This document shows positions 18,658 to 25,163 of a DNA stretch of 64,000 bases, in pieces. Below the pieces are notes generated by a model that made no database searches, was not told the origin of the DNA, and worked only from the letters and a program-made list of their open reading frames with translations. The stretch's first letter is position 1. The number at the start of each line of letters is the position of its first letter. This DNA is from a virus: positions 1 through 64,000 of the IMG/VR virus record IMGVR_UViG_3300046171_000162; one strand, 5' to 3'. Made by a program: the position numbers and the translations under genes.

Positions 18658-19322
18658 GTAAATTGATTCTATCTAGAGATACCCACCAGATCCTGAAGAA
18701 CTTTTGTACAATCAATGCTTCTATCATGATCCGTGAGGGTAATACTCTTAAAACCATTAGTGTTGGTGAGAATGTCATCTCCCAGTTCAAGTGCGAGGAA
18801 AGTTTTCCACAGACGTTTGGCATCTATGATCTGTCAGAGTTCTTGTCTGGATTGAGTCTGTTCGACTCGCCAGTGCTTGAGTTTGAAAGCAACAAGTATG
18901 TGAACATTGTCGGTAACGGCAGGAAAGCACGTTACTACTTCTCTGATCCAGAGATCACGCTGAAGGCAGCACCAGAGAAAGACATCTCTGAACCTGAAAC
19001 TGACCTTGAGTTCAATATTTCTCAAGAAGATATTCAGGCATTGCAGAAAGCATCCCAGGTGTATTGTCTTCCCGACCTTGCATTCTGTTCTGATGCTGAT
19101 GGCAAGATTACCATCAAACTCTTCGACAAAGAAGATGACACCTGTAACGTTTACGAACAGGATGTTCTTGGTAATAGCACTGGTGAGTTCCACCTTCGCA
19201 TGAAGATGGAGAACCTGCGTCTACACACAGGTGACTATCATGTTCAGGTGAAAGAGAAGTGGGCAAGCATCTGGAAGCACCAGCGTCTTGATTTGAAATA
19301 CCTTATTGCACTTGAACCTTGA
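18654..19322 (+). CDS. 45: Sliding clamp gp45
   Basis: 222-residue DNA polymerase processivity clamp, which in T4 also activates late transcription with gp33 and gp55. Length and order (45, 44, then 62 further on) match T4-like phages. Segments such as LSRDTHQILKNFCTINASIMIREG and the acidic central linker are typical. Confidence 0.9.
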   Translation: MSKLILSRDTHQILKNFCTINASIMIREGNTLKTISVGENVISQFKCEESFPQTFGIYDLSEFLSGLSLFDSPVLEFESNKYVNIVGNGRKARYYFSDPEITLKAAPEKDISEPETDLEFNISQEDIQALQKASQVYCLPDLAFCSDADGKITIKLFDKEDDTCNVYEQDVLGNSTGEFHLRMKMENLRLHTGDYHVQVKEKWASIWKHQRLDLKYLIALEP

Positions 19323-19792
19323 CTAGAGAATGTGGGGGGTGTACTCTGTGTTGTAGGGGAAATCTAACGCTCCAAGCAAAAGAACACCAAGTATATCCAG
19401 GTCACCCTTGCCCATATCTAGTCGATTCTGGTTGTGGTATCCATGACGATCCATCAAAACCAGAGTGTTGTGATAGTTATCTTTGTGCTTGGTTGAAACA
19501 TCCTGACATGCCAGATTGGATGAAACCAGACAAAGTTGGGTTCTTACTGACGGAAGCAAACTCTTATGTAACACTTACTGCAGATTTTGCTAGCGGTCAG
19601 ATTGATGGAACTGCATTGCTTTATGCTATTGATTGGTGTAAAGTAAAAAAGAAAGCCATGTTCTATACTGCCAAGTCTCCTGGGACAGGTGAGTATATTC
19701 GTGGTAATATTATGAATCATCCAGACTCCTTTCACAGGAGAGGATCTATGGATGAAATTTTTGAACCTATTGAATTATTTAATGATGGATAA
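19319..19792 (+). CDS. YkgJ-like cysteine-cluster protein (TTG start)
   Basis: 157 residues. The N-terminus has CGGCTLCC (C5, C8, C11, C12), the pattern of the YkgJ/UPF0153 zinc- or iron-chelating family, with further Cys at CPYLVDSGCGIHDD and CCDSYLCAW. The only suitable start is TTG at 19319, which overlaps the clamp stop as TTGA and so mimics the usual ATGA coupling. Function is unknown. Confidence 0.78.
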   Translation: MTRECGGCTLCCRGNLTLQAKEHQVYPGHPCPYLVDSGCGIHDDPSKPECCDSYLCAWLKHPDMPDWMKPDKVGFLLTEANSYVTLTADFASGQIDGTALLYAIDWCKVKKKAMFYTAKSPGTGEYIRGNIMNHPDSFHRRGSMDEIFEPIELFNDG

Positions 19793-20729
19793 AAAATTCC
19801 TTTGGGTGGAACAGTACCGTCCTCGTACTATTGATGACTGTATTCTTCCTCCCAGCATTCTAGATGTGTTCAAAGGTTTCGTTGAACAGGGTGAACTTCC
19901 TAACTTGCTGCTCCCTGGCACTGCAGGCATCGGTAAAACCACCGTTGCAAAGGCATTGTGTGAAGAGATTGGTGCTTCTTACATCGTGATCAACGGTAGT
20001 GACGAAGGTCGCTTCCTAGACACCATTCGACAGAAGGTTCGCACCTTCGCCAGCACTGTCTCTCTGTCCTCTAGCAGCGCCCACAAGGTCGTTATCATCG
20101 ATGAGGCAGACAACACCACCAATGACGTGCAGTTGTCCTTGAGGACCGCTATCGAAGAGTTCCACAGCAACTGTCGGTTCATCTTCACTTGCAACTTCCC
20201 TAACAAGATCATCGAACCACTGCATTCTCGATGCACTGTGGTTGACTTCAAGATCAAGAAGGGTGATCAAGCTGGTCTACAGGTGAAGTTCTTCAAACGC
20301 TTGAAGAACATCTTGGAAGAGAACAATTGTGAGTATGTACCTGAAGTTCTCCTCAAACTTATCGAACGATACTACCCAGACTGGCGTCGTTTGATCAATG
20401 AGTGTCAGCGCCACGCTGCTGCTGGTGCTATCAACACAGACATTCTGGTTGATATTGCTGACATCAAACTGGATGACCTTGTGAAAGCGATGAAGAACAA
20501 GGAGTTCACCACTATCAAACGATGGGTGACAGACAACATCGACAATGACCCAAACATTGTCATGCGTAAGATCTATAACACTCTCTATGAGAATGTTAAA
20601 CCCAAGTACATCCCAGAAGCAGTGCTGATTATCGCCAAGTATCAGTACCAGATCGCATTCGTTGCCGATCAAGAAATTAACTTACTTGCATGCCTAACCG
20701 AAGTCATGCTTGGTTGCGACTTTAAATGA
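19785..20729 (+). CDS. 44: Clamp loader large subunit gp44
   Basis: AAA+ ATPase that opens the gp45 clamp. Walker A GTAGIGKTT (46-54), Walker B VVIIDEAD, and the arginine-finger region SRCTVVDF are all present. The start is one of two adjacent ATG codons (19782 or 19785) overlapping the previous gene; an upstream in-frame ATG at 19752 would add ten hydrophobic residues unlike the family. Confidence 0.94.
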   Translation: MDKKFLWVEQYRPRTIDDCILPPSILDVFKGFVEQGELPNLLLPGTAGIGKTTVAKALCEEIGASYIVINGSDEGRFLDTIRQKVRTFASTVSLSSSSAHKVVIIDEADNTTNDVQLSLRTAIEEFHSNCRFIFTCNFPNKIIEPLHSRCTVVDFKIKKGDQAGLQVKFFKRLKNILEENNCEYVPEVLLKLIERYYPDWRRLINECQRHAAAGAINTDILVDIADIKLDDLVKAMKNKEFTTIKRWVTDNIDNDPNIVMRKIYNTLYENVKPKYIPEAVLIIAKYQYQIAFVADQEINLLACLTEVMLGCDFK

Positions 20730-20733
20730 AACT

Positions 20734-20931
20734 ATGACCGTAAATGCATTCCACGTCACCATCTACTACACTGAAGAACGGAAGCGTGAGTTCCACTACA
20801 AGATGCCTAGTCATCAGCAAGGAACAGACTCAATTTTGAGAAAAATGAAAGCTGAAAATCCAGACGCATTCTGTGTTATTGTTGAACGCAATGGCAAAGA
20901 GTCTCAATGGATTAATCCAGACTTCAAATGA
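20734..20931 (+). CDS. Small protein of unknown function
   Basis: 65 residues from the ATG 4 bases after the gp44 stop. Mixed alpha/beta with a basic middle (TEERKREFHYKMP). The stop overlaps the next gene as ATGA. No family recognised. Confidence 0.6.
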   Translation: MTVNAFHVTIYYTEERKREFHYKMPSHQQGTDSILRKMKAENPDAFCVIVERNGKESQWINPDFK

Positions 20932-21458
20932 TCACAACGCTCAAAAACTACAAGACAGGAGCATACAAACAGTTGAAGGAGACTATTATGTCTCCTAATT
21001 TTCCATGGAATTTCTATGGAACAACAATTGAAAATCAAACTGATGACCTGCACCTGATGTCTCACTGCTTTCTAGCGAGACCAGGGCAGGAGAATCCATA
21101 TACCATATCGTTGAGTGAACATACGCGACTTGCTGCGTTTGTTTGCCGACAAATTTTGGGTATGAATGAGATAGAAGTACACATGTTCTATCGTATTGCT
21201 GTCAACCTAGTCTTTGACACCGAAGGTACTAGCGTCAAGCATGTTGATCACGAGTATCCACATGAGAATCTGATCATTTACTTAAACAAGTTTGACAAAG
21301 GCAGAACTTTGGTGTATGATGAAGATGATAATGAGCATAGTGTGACCGCCAAAGAAGACAAGGCAGTCACATTTAATGGTTCCTACCAGCATTGTCATGA
21401 ATCTTCTTCCAACGGAAGGAGAATTGCCCTTATTGCTACCTATTTAAAAGATGAGTGA
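20928..21458 (+). CDS. 2OG-Fe(II) oxygenase
   Basis: 176-residue prolyl-hydroxylase-like dioxygenase. The iron ligands are HVD (HxD, in VKHVDHEYPHENLIIYLN) and a distal His in NGSYQHCHES, with the 2-oxoglutarate-binding Arg in GRRIAL. Substrate unknown. It is the first of three such enzymes in this window. Confidence 0.85.
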   Translation: MITTLKNYKTGAYKQLKETIMSPNFPWNFYGTTIENQTDDLHLMSHCFLARPGQENPYTISLSEHTRLAAFVCRQILGMNEIEVHMFYRIAVNLVFDTEGTSVKHVDHEYPHENLIIYLNKFDKGRTLVYDEDDNEHSVTAKEDKAVTFNGSYQHCHESSSNGRRIALIATYLKDE

Positions 21459-21738
21459 AACTGTATTGATGCGTCTGTATTCTGGTGAGGATGTTCTCAC
21501 CACCATTGCAGAAGAAACTGATGATGCTTATCAATGTGAGAACATTGTGGTAGCAGTGCCTGCTCAACAAGGGCATATTGGATTTGCTCCATGGGCACCT
21601 ATTGCCAAGGAAGGAGTCTCTATCAGGATTGCTAAAGACTACATCGTGTATGTTACTGAACCCAACCCTGATCTGGCAGAGCAATATGAAGGACTATTCT
21701 CCAAAGTAATCACCCCTAAAAAGAAACTGGTTCTCTAA
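21451..21738 (+). CDS. Sm-like small protein
   Basis: 95 residues: LMRLYSGEDVLTTIAEETDDAYQCENIVVAV, then a central FAPWAPIA turn and a final strand DYIVYVTEPNPDLAEQYEGLF. This is the Sm1/Sm2-like layout shared with the proteins at 10792 and 24530. To my knowledge an Sm-like protein of putative cyanophage origin has been crystallised. RNA binding is inference. Confidence 0.65.
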   Translation: MSETVLMRLYSGEDVLTTIAEETDDAYQCENIVVAVPAQQGHIGFAPWAPIAKEGVSIRIAKDYIVYVTEPNPDLAEQYEGLFSKVITPKKKLVL

Positions 21739-21965
21739 TGAATGTACCTAGTAACGAAGAACTTGTCCACCTCAAGATTCAAGCAGCACTACGTGAGAAT
21801 GTGTTTGCTGAAGACCAGATGAAATATCTGGGAGAACGTGCAGGACATCACTGGTATCTCATTGCTGGTGAGCACGAAGTTCCAGTTAGCGAAATTGAAG
21901 AATTTGAATTTGCAGGTTATGTCGATGAAGAAGACGACTCCCCAGAACGTACAAGAGGCGAATGA
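21738..21965 (+). CDS. Small acidic protein
   Basis: 75 residues, start shares one base with the previous stop. C-terminal third is acidic (EIEEFEFAGYVDEEDD). No function recognised. It overlaps the following reading frame by 41 bases if that gene starts at 21925. Confidence 0.6.
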   Translation: MNVPSNEELVHLKIQAALRENVFAEDQMKYLGERAGHHWYLIAGEHEVPVSEIEEFEFAGYVDEEDDSPERTRGE

Positions 21966-22185
21966 AAGTCTCTTTCGTGCTACAATGAACTTACCTGCTG
22001 CAGCCAGACACTGTGGCATGACTGAACGAGAGATGAAGCACATCTTTCGTGAATATTTGAAGTACAATTCTCCTGATTATGAAGTCATTGAAAACACCGC
22101 TCCGTTACCCAGGCGGGAAAAGCAGAGCGGTAAGCAAACTGTTCCAATACCTCCCCGACCTTACCCAGGTAAGAGAGTATCGTGA
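21925..22185 (+). CDS. Helix-turn-helix-like small protein upstream of dam
   Basis: 86 residues from the ATG at 21925; an alternative ATG at 21985 avoids most of the overlap with the gene before. The core NLPAAARHCGMTEREMKHIFREYLKYN looks like a helix-turn-helix. The Pro-rich C-terminal end overlaps the methylase gene by 107 bases in another frame. Confidence 0.6.
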   Translation: MKKTTPQNVQEANESLFRATMNLPAAARHCGMTEREMKHIFREYLKYNSPDYEVIENTAPLPRREKQSGKQTVPIPPRPYPGKRVS

Positions 22186-22907
22186 ACCATTTCTCGGTGG
22201 TGGTAGTGTTGCCATCGAGATCACGAAGCGTTATCCCAAGATGAATATCTGGGTGAATGATTTGTACGAACCATTGTATAACTTCTGGTGTGAGGTGCGT
22301 GACAATGGTAGAGAGATGCGTGATCAACTGGTACAACTGAAGTATCGGTATTGCGAACCAGCATCTGCTAGAGTTCTATTCAACCAAGCAAAGGAAAAAG
22401 TAAACGATGATCAAGCATCCAAACTTACTCGTGCTATTAGTTTTTACGTTGTTAACAAGTGCTCTTTTTCTGGTCTCACTGAATCCAGCTCCTTCAGCAA
22501 GCAAGCGTCAGAAAGCAATTTCTCGATGCGTGGAATTGATAGACTACCTCAATTCGGAGAACTGATCGAGAACTGGAAAATTACTAATCTATCTTATGAA
22601 GAGCTCTTTACCGACAGTCGAGACAGTATTCACCTATCTCGACCCCCCATATGATATTAGAGATAACCTCTACGGACGGAAAGGGTCTATGCACAAGTCC
22701 TTCGATCATGATGCCTTCGCTCGTGATTGTGATCGCTTTGCTGGTCCTCAATGTATATCTTACAACTCGTCTGCTCTTATCAAAGAACGGTTCGAGGGGT
22801 GGACAGTAGGAGAATTTGCACACACTTACACCATGAGGAGCGTGGGGAGTTATAATACAGATCAAGCAAAACGGCACGAACTGGTGCTGACTAACTATGA
22901 AGTGTGA
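22079..22907 (+). CDS. dam: DNA adenine methylase (Dam type), interrupted by a +1 frameshift
   Basis: N6-adenine methyltransferase of the D12 class. The first part (22079 to about 22618) starts LKTPLRYPGGKSRAV and carries the SAM motif REPFLGGGSVAIEI. The catalytic DPPY motif (FTYLDPPYDIRDNLYG) is in a different frame, from about 22620 to the stop at 22907. Skipping one base near C22619 joins them into a normal 275-residue enzyme. Without a shift the first frame ends at 22654 and lacks DPPY. It may be a pseudogene, recoding, or a sequence error. Confidence 0.85.
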
Positions 22908-23037
22908 AGTCAAACTCTATGTCGCAGGCACCGTGTTCACCGAACAGGTGATCGCTCGCGACTACCAAGAAGCACGAGAGGTTGCTCTTGCTCGTAATCC
23001 CAACGCTAAAGTTCTAGGAGTCACTGCTAAAACATGA
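22897..23037 (+). CDS. Small protein of unknown function (46 aa)
   Basis: Starts at an ATG overlapping the dam stop by 11 bases and ends with an ATGA overlap on gp62. Pattern CEVKLYVAGTVFTEQVIARDYQEAREVALARNP: two strands followed by a helix, seen to my knowledge in many cyanophages. Function unknown. Confidence 0.65.
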   Translation: MKCEVKLYVAGTVFTEQVIARDYQEAREVALARNPNAKVLGVTAKT

Positions 23038-23420
23038 GTTACAAACTTACAGATTATCTGTATTCAATTAACCAGTCCAAGAAGAATATCATGGACGCTG
23101 ATGAGGGTGCTGTAAAAGGTTACCCTCCTTTTATTATCAACAAGTGTATGGCACAGCACACTGATGCTGTTTTGTTCGCCAATGAGATGAACAAGCATCC
23201 CGAGTTGGATAAGAAGATGCAATATGACTTTTATATAAATAGTTTGAAACCTAGGAAGCGTTACGCTCCTTGGGCAAAGAAAGAAACTCTTGAGCATCTT
23301 GAATTGGTGAAGCAATATTATGGATATAACCATAACAAAGCACTTGCCGCTCTACGTATCCTCACGAATTCTGATCTTGAACAGATAGCCAAACTATTAG
23401 ATACAGGCGGAATAAGATGA
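23034..23420 (+). CDS. 62: Clamp loader small subunit gp62
   Basis: 128 residues. YPPFIINKCMAQHTDAVLFANEMN and SLKPRKRYAPWAK correspond to conserved T4 gp62 stretches (PRGKRYGKWAK). It forms the loader with gp44, though eight genes separate them here. ATGA overlaps link it to both neighbours. Confidence 0.88.
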   Translation: MSYKLTDYLYSINQSKKNIMDADEGAVKGYPPFIINKCMAQHTDAVLFANEMNKHPELDKKMQYDFYINSLKPRKRYAPWAKKETLEHLELVKQYYGYNHNKALAALRILTNSDLEQIAKLLDTGGIR

Positions 23421-23839
23421 CAACTGAAATTGAAGTACAGTGGCAACCTTCGGACATGGTGGAAGTAAGTCTGTCTGAACCAGATGATTTCCTGAAGGTT
23501 CGTGAGACTCTGACCCGTATCGGTGTTGCTTCTAGAAAAGAACGCAAACTATACCAGTCTTGCCACATCCTTCATAAGCAGGGCAGATACTACATTGTTC
23601 ATTTTAAGGAACTCTTCGCCCTAGATGGGAAGAAGACAAACCTTACACAGAATGATGTCCAGAGACGTAATCGTATTGCACAGTTACTGTCTGACTGGGG
23701 TTTAGTATCTGTGGTGGAAGCAGAACGTATCGAAGATATTGCACCCTTGAATCAAATTAAGGTTCTATCATTTAAAGATAAAGATGATTGGATCCTTGAG
23801 TCCAAATACAACATCGGTCGTAAAAAGACTGAAGTATAG
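23417..23839 (+). CDS. regA: Translational repressor RegA
   Basis: 140-residue RNA-binding repressor of early mRNAs, including in T4 its own and those of clamp loader genes. Features include VEVSLSEPDDFLKVRETLTRIGVASRKERKLYQSCHILHKQGRYYIVHFKELFALDG, as in T4 RegA. Its place next to gp62 is the T4 arrangement. A terminator follows. Confidence 0.94.
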   Translation: MTTEIEVQWQPSDMVEVSLSEPDDFLKVRETLTRIGVASRKERKLYQSCHILHKQGRYYIVHFKELFALDGKKTNLTQNDVQRRNRIAQLLSDWGLVSVVEAERIEDIAPLNQIKVLSFKDKDDWILESKYNIGRKKTEV

Positions 23840-23851
23840 TAAACTAATCTT

Positions 23852-23883
23852 AAAAAGTGTGGTAAATACTACCGCACTTTTTT
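23852..23883 (+). terminator. Terminator after regA with TAAATA in the loop
   Basis: A 13-bp stem (A-rich 5' arm, GTG.GGTA against TACC.CAC, one G-U pair) ends in a T-tract; loop AATAC. Because of the A- and T-tracts it may act in both directions. The loop and flank contain GTAAATA, a weak late-promoter match. Confidence 0.88.
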
Positions 23884-23893
23884 AATGTTCTCT

Positions 23894-23899
23894 TATAAT
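23894..23899 (+). promoter_or_regulatory. TATAAT upstream of hsp20
   Basis: TATAAT lies 11 bases after the regA terminator and about 100 bases upstream of the hsp20 start. No convincing -35 box at 16-18 bases. Confidence 0.4.
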
Positions 23900-23917
23900 T
23901 AGTAGTGTAGAAGGCGA

Positions 23918-23931
23918 GGGACCTAGGTCCC
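23918..23931 (+). promoter_or_regulatory. Perfect 14-bp palindrome in the hsp20 leader
   Basis: GGGACCTAGGTCCC is followed by CCTTTT. Downstream the leader has GGTTGCCTTCGGGGACCA. The palindrome could be a DNA operator or part of an RNA structure in the about 95-base leader. Confidence 0.45.
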
Positions 23932-23996
23932 CCTTTTACGCCAACGGTTGCCTTCGGGGACCACACAAAAACACTCGCTAACTATAGGAGTTACTC

Positions 23997-24431
23997 ATGA
24001 ACAAGTACGCTTGGGATATATATTCCCCTCACTTTGTAGGGCTCGATGATATTTTTCATCGACTAGATAGTATGTCAAATCATAATACTAACTACCCCCC
24101 TTACAATCTAATCAAGCATGACAACAGCAAATTCACCATTGAAATTGCTCTGGCAGGATTTAAACCAGAGGAGATTGAAGTCTCTACAGAATCAAACATT
24201 CTCAAAGTTGCCACTAAAAATGCGGCAAGAGATCCTGAAGTTGAATACCTCCACCGTGGAGTATCGAAACGATCATTTGTCAATACGTGGCAACTCTCGG
24301 ACGACGTTAAAGTCGGTGATGTAAGCTTTGAGGATGGACTACTGGTAGTTCAGTTAAACAAATATATTCCAGAACACCAGCGTAGAATTGTTTATGATAT
24401 CTCTGGAACAAAAGAATTACTACTCGAATAA
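23997..24431 (+). CDS. hsp20: Small heat shock protein Hsp20
   Basis: 144-residue alpha-crystallin chaperone, typical of T4-like cyanophages. The alpha-crystallin domain runs from about residue 38 (NSKFTIEIALAGFKPEEIEVSTESNILKV) to VSFEDGLLVVQLNKYIPE, the usual G-x-L and IxI-type elements. It follows a leader after the regA terminator and precedes a terminator, so it is transcribed as a single unit. GGAG 8 bases upstream serves as ribosome binding site. Confidence 0.93.
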   Translation: MNKYAWDIYSPHFVGLDDIFHRLDSMSNHNTNYPPYNLIKHDNSKFTIEIALAGFKPEEIEVSTESNILKVATKNAARDPEVEYLHRGVSKRSFVNTWQLSDDVKVGDVSFEDGLLVVQLNKYIPEHQRRIVYDISGTKELLLE

Positions 24432-24454
24432 ATAATTTCATATCGTCGCCGCAC

Positions 24455-24495
24455 GGGGGTAACTGGCAAAATCCAGTTGACACCCCCATTTTTTT
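24455..24495 (+). terminator. Terminator after hsp20
   Basis: Two stacked stems, GGGGGT/ACCCCC outside and AACTGG/CCAGTT inside with loop CAAAAT, are followed by ATTTTTTT. Confidence 0.88.
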
Positions 24496-24505
24496 GTGGT
24501 AAAAT
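24477..24505 (+). promoter_or_regulatory. Sigma70 promoter interleaved with the hsp20 terminator
   Basis: TTGACA (24477-24482) sits in the 3' arm of the terminator hairpin, the spacer is exactly 17 bases and contains the T-tract, and TAAAAT (24500-24505) follows. It would drive the Sm-like gene and gp43 region, with the start of translation 25 bases on. Confidence 0.75.
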
Positions 24506-24529
24506 TACGTCGTTCACTATTTTTCCGTT

Positions 24530-24940
24530 ATGGCAAACGCTATTGTAGTCCTCCAATCTACTGGAGACAAGATCATTTGTGATCTCCAGGAAGTTCGGGA
24601 GGAAAACAAAGAAGATGGCAAGCCCGTGTGTCTTGTCATGATCCGTCCTTACACCCTCGGCATCGAGAAGTCAGAAGAACCTGGTCCTAATGGACAGGAT
24701 GTTCAGGTCCGCTTTAACAAGTGGCTGCCTTACTCTGGAGACACACAATTCAAGATTCCTTTCGCTGCTGTTCTCGCTGTGGGTTCTGTTGACCCTGGTC
24801 TGGAGCAAGCATATGTACAGACCGTTGCCCAAGCAGTCGCTATGGAAGAGGCACAGGTTGAAGCAGCTGCTGCAGTTGCTGCAGAGACTGGTTTCGTTCC
24901 TTCCGAGGAGGTGACTGATGCTGAAACTGCTTCGGTTTGA
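24530..24940 (+). CDS. Sm-like protein with alanine-rich tail
   Basis: 136 residues. The first 90 have the Sm-like layout (VVLQSTGDKIICDLQEV..., VCLVMIRPYTLGIEK, KWLPYSGDTQFKIPFAAVLAVGSVDPGLEQAY). The C-terminal 45 residues are Ala/Glu/Val-rich helix (VEAAAAVAAETGF). Third member of the set with 10792 and 21451. Located just upstream of DNA polymerase. Confidence 0.65.
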   Translation: MANAIVVLQSTGDKIICDLQEVREENKEDGKPVCLVMIRPYTLGIEKSEEPGPNGQDVQVRFNKWLPYSGDTQFKIPFAAVLAVGSVDPGLEQAYVQTVAQAVAMEEAQVEAAAAVAAETGFVPSEEVTDAETASV

Positions 24941-25163
24941 GAGTCGCTGGTTGATCAGCGAAGTTGAAGAGATCCCTGGTGTTGAGTTCGGGGATCCCGA
25001 TTGTGTGCTAAAATACCCCTATGAGGTGACGGAGGACGGTCTCACGTCCTTCCCACCTTTCTCCGATGAACGTGAGTTGGCGGTCAGATCTTCAGACATC
25101 ACTTTGATTGCTGAACCTGATGGCAAAACCGCATCGCTTTATTACGAAATGAAATCTGAATGA
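24918..25163 (+). CDS. Small protein upstream of gp43
   Basis: 81 residues starting 23 bases inside the previous gene, and overlapping gp43 as ATGA. Beta-rich (LLRFESRWLISEVEEIPGVEFG, then DITLIAEPDGKTASLYYEM). The overlap chain implies translation coupled to the polymerase. Function unknown. Confidence 0.65.
   Translation: MLKLLRFESRWLISEVEEIPGVEFGDPDCVLKYPYEVTEDGLTSFPPFSDERELAVRSSDITLIAEPDGKTASLYYEMKSE

Noticed and set aside
24428-24434. ATAAATA at the hsp20 stop as a late promoter
   Set aside because: A terminator follows within 30 bases and no gene lies in between, so a productive transcript is unlikely.
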